Below are positions 62,001-64,000 of a DNA stretch of 64,000 nucleotides, piece by piece. Source of the DNA: VXPQ01 sp965223485 (GTDB lineage: Bacteria > Bacteroidota > Rhodothermia > Rhodothermales > VXPQ01). The translations under genes and the position numbers were made by a program. Positions within the stretch are counted from its first letter, which is position 1. Every line of letters starts with the position of its first letter. The DNA lies in assembly GCA_965223485.1 (NCBI GenBank), contig OZ244993.1, forward strand, positions 2,666,001 to 2,730,000. Reading direction: 5' to 3'. The notes beneath the pieces are model-generated. The model was not told where the DNA came from. It saw nothing but the letters and a program-made list of their open reading frames with translations, and searched no databases.

Positions 62001-62067
62001 CGTGATCAGCGAATTCGGGGAAACGCCCCATGCGGCAGTCGCCGAACAGGAAAAAGCAATGCTCTAA
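59041..62067 (+). CDS. large secreted TPR-repeat protein
   Basis: 1008 residues. Signal peptide (MRYLLTLLVTALLFLCTMPV, cleavage near LGQ). The remainder is tetratricopeptide repeats from end to end (for example ALYYEAEAQLALGFHDEAI, TLYRMGASARYLGRNEEAL, ARYSLGHLFFRNQDYDQAI), perhaps 25 or more units. Such solenoids form protein-protein scaffolds in the periplasm or at the outer membrane. It is preceded by a 245-bp gap divergent from the DUF883-like gene and followed 3 bp later by the barrel gene, implying a functional pair. The frame extends to 58915 without a credible start. Confidence 0.9.
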   Translation: MRYLLTLLVTALLFLCTMPVGDVLGQDTPGSTPDRAERAFVEAHALYTTHLYREAIQAFSRFRGDRPDHLHAIDALYYEAEAQLALGFHDEAIALFERLETEYPRHPLASKSRLALGNFFYLSERYDQALVVFSNLLEDDPKPGIAAKTLYRMGASARYLGRNEEALEYFEQAANEYRETEYAPVALYASGYTRIGMGRYDEAAEALELLAARYPESPHVRNIGLALAEVYYELGDYDRVLSEIERRVGGLDEAGRERALFLQAESLNQLRDSEQAIVHYRRFLDRYPGSAYQRRAVYGLGWNYYFEGVHQWAAERFAEVRSGHDDDLTARATYYEAINQDLALEPLAAIALLENFLSQWPGHELAPHAHFELAVLYYRQHRWDDAYRVFGVLQETWPTHDLAGEAAYYRANTAIALGNFEDAFSHFDRAVNAGAASERLREEVRFQRAWLSYRRASYREAMHGFLEIHDLSPRSERGQEALFWAAESIYQLDNMSRAEELFTRYIQDVPEGKHVTAAWYALGWTHFRRSQYEEAVEAFQTFLDRHRTSDEDGFVSYQTDALLRLADSYYVLKQYPNAIRTYRLVGNQGGDYALYQIAQAFDNAGEAYEAVSAFRELLEFHPGSQWAQEARYSLGHLFFRNQDYDQAIEEYNALLRTWPRDPLAAKAQYGIGDAFFNAGRAEEAVTAYRIVLEEYPGSTYVSDAAAGIQIALLSTGDTEAAAAFLEEFAEQNPESPVIDELRFRLAEINLQSGQTDEALAGLLDFIQQGRSEYLRSEAHYYLGTIFEERDQDEDAILHFVQVIEEYAGSERFPDASRRLGGIYLQSERPLEALDVFRYLESDSDGDQRLVAEARYGQGMALLQLDRSEEAEQLLQDAIDAAPDAVETYPAYLGLARVHQEAGRYGDAEPLYRHVARNSRDETGAEALYRLGALFRETGRAEQALEELGRLPVLFLGFNEWVARGYLEQARTFQGLGEIGEAASLYDLVISEFGETPHAAVAEQEKAML

Positions 62068-62070
62068 CCC

Positions 62071-63933
62071 ATGTATACGCGCTTCTCCGGCATATACGGA
62101 CGATTCTTCATTCGCCGCTCAGCCTGCGTTCATGGAAACGCGGTTGCGCGTACAGGGGCATTCCGTAACGTATTCCCCACACGAAACGGATACACAACCT
62201 GTTTGCTCGCACTGGCGATAGGCGTATGTACCTCTTTACCCGTCTATGCGCAGGAAACGGAAGAACCGGCTCCTGTACTTCCCGATATTACCCCGCGGGT
62301 CGTGGAAATCCGGGCGGGACTGGACATTTCGTTGCCATCGCTCCAGAGACAACCGCTGATCGGGTTCAATCCACCCCCGCGCGTTGCTTCCGTTCCGGCG
62401 GACCGGAGGCCCTATGCAGAAGTCTATAAACAGAAAAGCGCCGATCTTCCGGAGAGTCCGCTGGCTGCCCTGGATCCGGATCCCGTCGCGTCCCTGAGCA
62501 GCGGCGCACCCGGTCGGGGTATGGCGGAAGCCGCTGCCGGGCGGTATCTGGGGCGGATGATACGTCTGCGCACCGAGTTGCCGTTATCCCGCAGCACAGC
62601 TTTCCGCGCCCGCCTCGATTACGCGGGCAGCGAAGGACACTCCTCCTCCGATATACCCGAAAACATATCGGCTTCCTTCAATGCTTTCGAGGCGCTTGTC
62701 GGCCTGCAACACCAGGCAAAACCGGTTTCATTCGGCCTCGATCTGGATGGTCTTGTGAACGCCCGGCGTATGTACGGCGCCGTGCCGAGCGCTGGGCGCC
62801 TATTCGGCTTGCGGATGACGCCGCTGCGCAAAGGACAGGGAGGCGGCGGCGCAATATGGATCAAAACAAACGCCACGACCCGGGTAGATTTCAATGCCCG
62901 CGCACGGTATAGCGTGCATTCCTGGGAAACGAATGCAAACCGCCCGGAATTTGAAGCCGGTAGCGACGAGTTTACACGAAACGAATCGGGCTGGGCGCTG
63001 GAAAGCAAACTGGCACTCCCTCTAACGAACGGCAGTGAACTCACGGGGGACGTACGCTACACGCAACTCGGTTTCGATACGGAAGAAATAAGCGACGTTT
63101 CGATGATGGACGCCGGAGCCGGAACCCGTATCCGCGTTGGTCCGCAACTTCATGCCATGGGGGGTATACGCTTCCTGACCTTTACAGATAGCGATTCGAC
63201 TTCCTCTTCCTGGATCGCACCGGAAGTCAACCTCGAGTTCTGGCTGTTGCCGGCCCTGCAACTCTATGCACGCAACGATGCGCGTGCCGAACACCGCTCC
63301 ACCGCATCCATGTACCGGGAAAACCCGTTCCTCGTGGATCGCCCGATCGTACAGCCTACCATCTATACCCTCGACATGCGGGTGGGCGGACGCATACAGG
63401 TCGGCGTAGTCGGGATTGACATGCATGGCGGCTACGCCAATGCTCCTAATTATCGCTATTTCGAGGCTGCCGGGATTGACGAATCCCGCGGATACGCACA
63501 GGGCATGATAGCAGCCCGGTACGCCGAGGCAACCATTACCTACGCCGGCGGGGACCTGTCCGTGCATCTTCCAGCAGGGTTGAGCATAGCTGCGGGGCTC
63601 ACGTTCCGCAACGGAAAACTGAAGGAACCCGACACGGATATCCCCTATTTCGGCCCGGTTACGGGACGTGGAGGCCTTTCGTGGTCATTCCGAAACGGCA
63701 GGGGCTTCCTGCAAACCACCCTGGACTATGAGGGCGCACGACACGTTACCGCCGGGAGCATGCACAAACTCGACGGCTACTTCGATGTAGACGTCAGCGC
63801 CCTGTACCCGATCACGAAACACATCGGGATACTGCTTCGCCTGGACAACATCGTTGCCGGAAACGCAGCGCGCTGGGAGCATTACGACCGGACCCCGTTC
63901 GGCATATCGCTCGGCGCCCGAACGCAATGGTAA
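62071..63933 (+). CDS. TonB-receptor-like beta-barrel protein without plug
   Basis: 620 residues. N-terminal signal (LLALAIGVCTSLPVYAQ near residue 45-62), then a long proline-rich linker (about 65-140: PVLPDITPRVVEIRAGLDI ... SLQRQPLIGFNPPPRVASV). A barrel with alternating strands follows (RLRTELPLSRSTAFRARLDYAG, FLTFTDSDSTSSSWIAPEVN) and a last strand ends GISLGARTQW. No plug domain is seen, so it is not a normal TonB receptor. Its stop-to-start gap with the TPR gene is only 3 bp. Perhaps the barrel partner of the TPR scaffold. Confidence 0.75.
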   Translation: MYTRFSGIYGRFFIRRSACVHGNAVARTGAFRNVFPTRNGYTTCLLALAIGVCTSLPVYAQETEEPAPVLPDITPRVVEIRAGLDISLPSLQRQPLIGFNPPPRVASVPADRRPYAEVYKQKSADLPESPLAALDPDPVASLSSGAPGRGMAEAAAGRYLGRMIRLRTELPLSRSTAFRARLDYAGSEGHSSSDIPENISASFNAFEALVGLQHQAKPVSFGLDLDGLVNARRMYGAVPSAGRLFGLRMTPLRKGQGGGGAIWIKTNATTRVDFNARARYSVHSWETNANRPEFEAGSDEFTRNESGWALESKLALPLTNGSELTGDVRYTQLGFDTEEISDVSMMDAGAGTRIRVGPQLHAMGGIRFLTFTDSDSTSSSWIAPEVNLEFWLLPALQLYARNDARAEHRSTASMYRENPFLVDRPIVQPTIYTLDMRVGGRIQVGVVGIDMHGGYANAPNYRYFEAAGIDESRGYAQGMIAARYAEATITYAGGDLSVHLPAGLSIAAGLTFRNGKLKEPDTDIPYFGPVTGRGGLSWSFRNGRGFLQTTLDYEGARHVTAGSMHKLDGYFDVDVSALYPITKHIGILLRLDNIVAGNAARWEHYDRTPFGISLGARTQW

Positions 63934-63947
63934 ACCGGAAGCCCTCC

Positions 63948-64000
63948 ATGCCTCAGAACGATGTTCGGGATCAGGTCAAACATGCGCTGGCGGAAATCGT
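63948..64000 (+). CDS. 5' end of an unidentified gene (window edge)
   Basis: The frame opens at the ATG at 63948, 14 bp after the barrel stop, and reads MPQNDVRDQVKHALAEI before the window ends. Seventeen residues are too few to identify it. It is consistent with the same operon. Confidence 0.4.
   Translation, partial: MPQNDVRDQVKHALAEI

Overview
The window comes from a GC-rich Gram-negative chromosome. The best fit is the Bacteroidota/Rhodothermota assemblage (a Rhodothermales-like marine heterotroph). The evidence is TonB-dependent receptors with an N-terminal carboxypeptidase-like domain, PorV-like outer-membrane proteins, Por-secretion (T9SS) type A C-terminal sorting domains, a Wzi-like barrel, a LuxE/LuxC-type acyl-protein synthetase/acyl-CoA reductase pair, and many signal-peptide and lipoprotein genes. 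Three promoters readable by eye are sigma70-like (TTGACA or TTAACA, 17 bp, TACTTT/TATACT/TATAAT) rather than the classical Bacteroidetes -33/-7 type. I saw no rRNA, tRNA or CRISPR array.

Layout. (1) 1-12.6 kb: a carbohydrate-uptake locus. It holds a fucose-isomerase-like gene cut by the window edge, a LacI-type regulator, and a five-gene minus-strand cluster (TonB receptor, T9SS-tailed protein, PorV-like protein, a secreted toroid-fold glycosidase-like protein, a lipoprotein). Near-identical 16-bp operators lie directly downstream of the promoters of both the isomerase and the TonB receptor, so the LacI protein very likely controls both units. (2) 12.7-39.2 kb: mostly housekeeping and envelope genes. 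They are tpiA, gatB, bcp, a fused E1 alpha/beta dehydrogenase, a polyprenyl glycosylphosphotransferase, three outer-membrane proteins, an EboC-like prenyltransferase, an envelope operon (PEGA, BamB-like, peptidase-propeller-barrel fusion), an adk/polyprenyl synthase/HPr/EI operon, two small membrane genes, an Nfu N-domain protein, LuxC/LuxE homologues and an NSS transporter. (3) 39.2-51.9 kb: an accessory island. It has a 1588-residue secreted repeat protein with almost identical 270-bp repeats, a heparinase II/III-like T9SS-exported lyase with an AT-rich middle, an internally deleted IS3 remnant, an outer-membrane gene, debris of T9SS tails and an unassigned reading frame, and an IS256 copy whose transposase is thrown out of frame by a tetranucleotide repeat. 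(4) 52-64 kb: lnt, maf, a glutamine amidotransferase, folB, a DUF883-like/seven-heme cytochrome-TPR/cytochrome P460 gene set, a 1008-residue TPR protein paired with a beta-barrel protein, and the first codons of one more gene.

How it works together. Region 1 reads as an inducible polysaccharide-import and breakdown system that uses a PorV/T9SS-tail partner instead of a SusD lipoprotein. Region 3 reads as a horizontally shuffled, surface-exposed polysaccharide-binding and cleaving pair that share a cysteine-bearing SprB-like module. All functional names rest on reading the translated sequences by eye; no database search was run.
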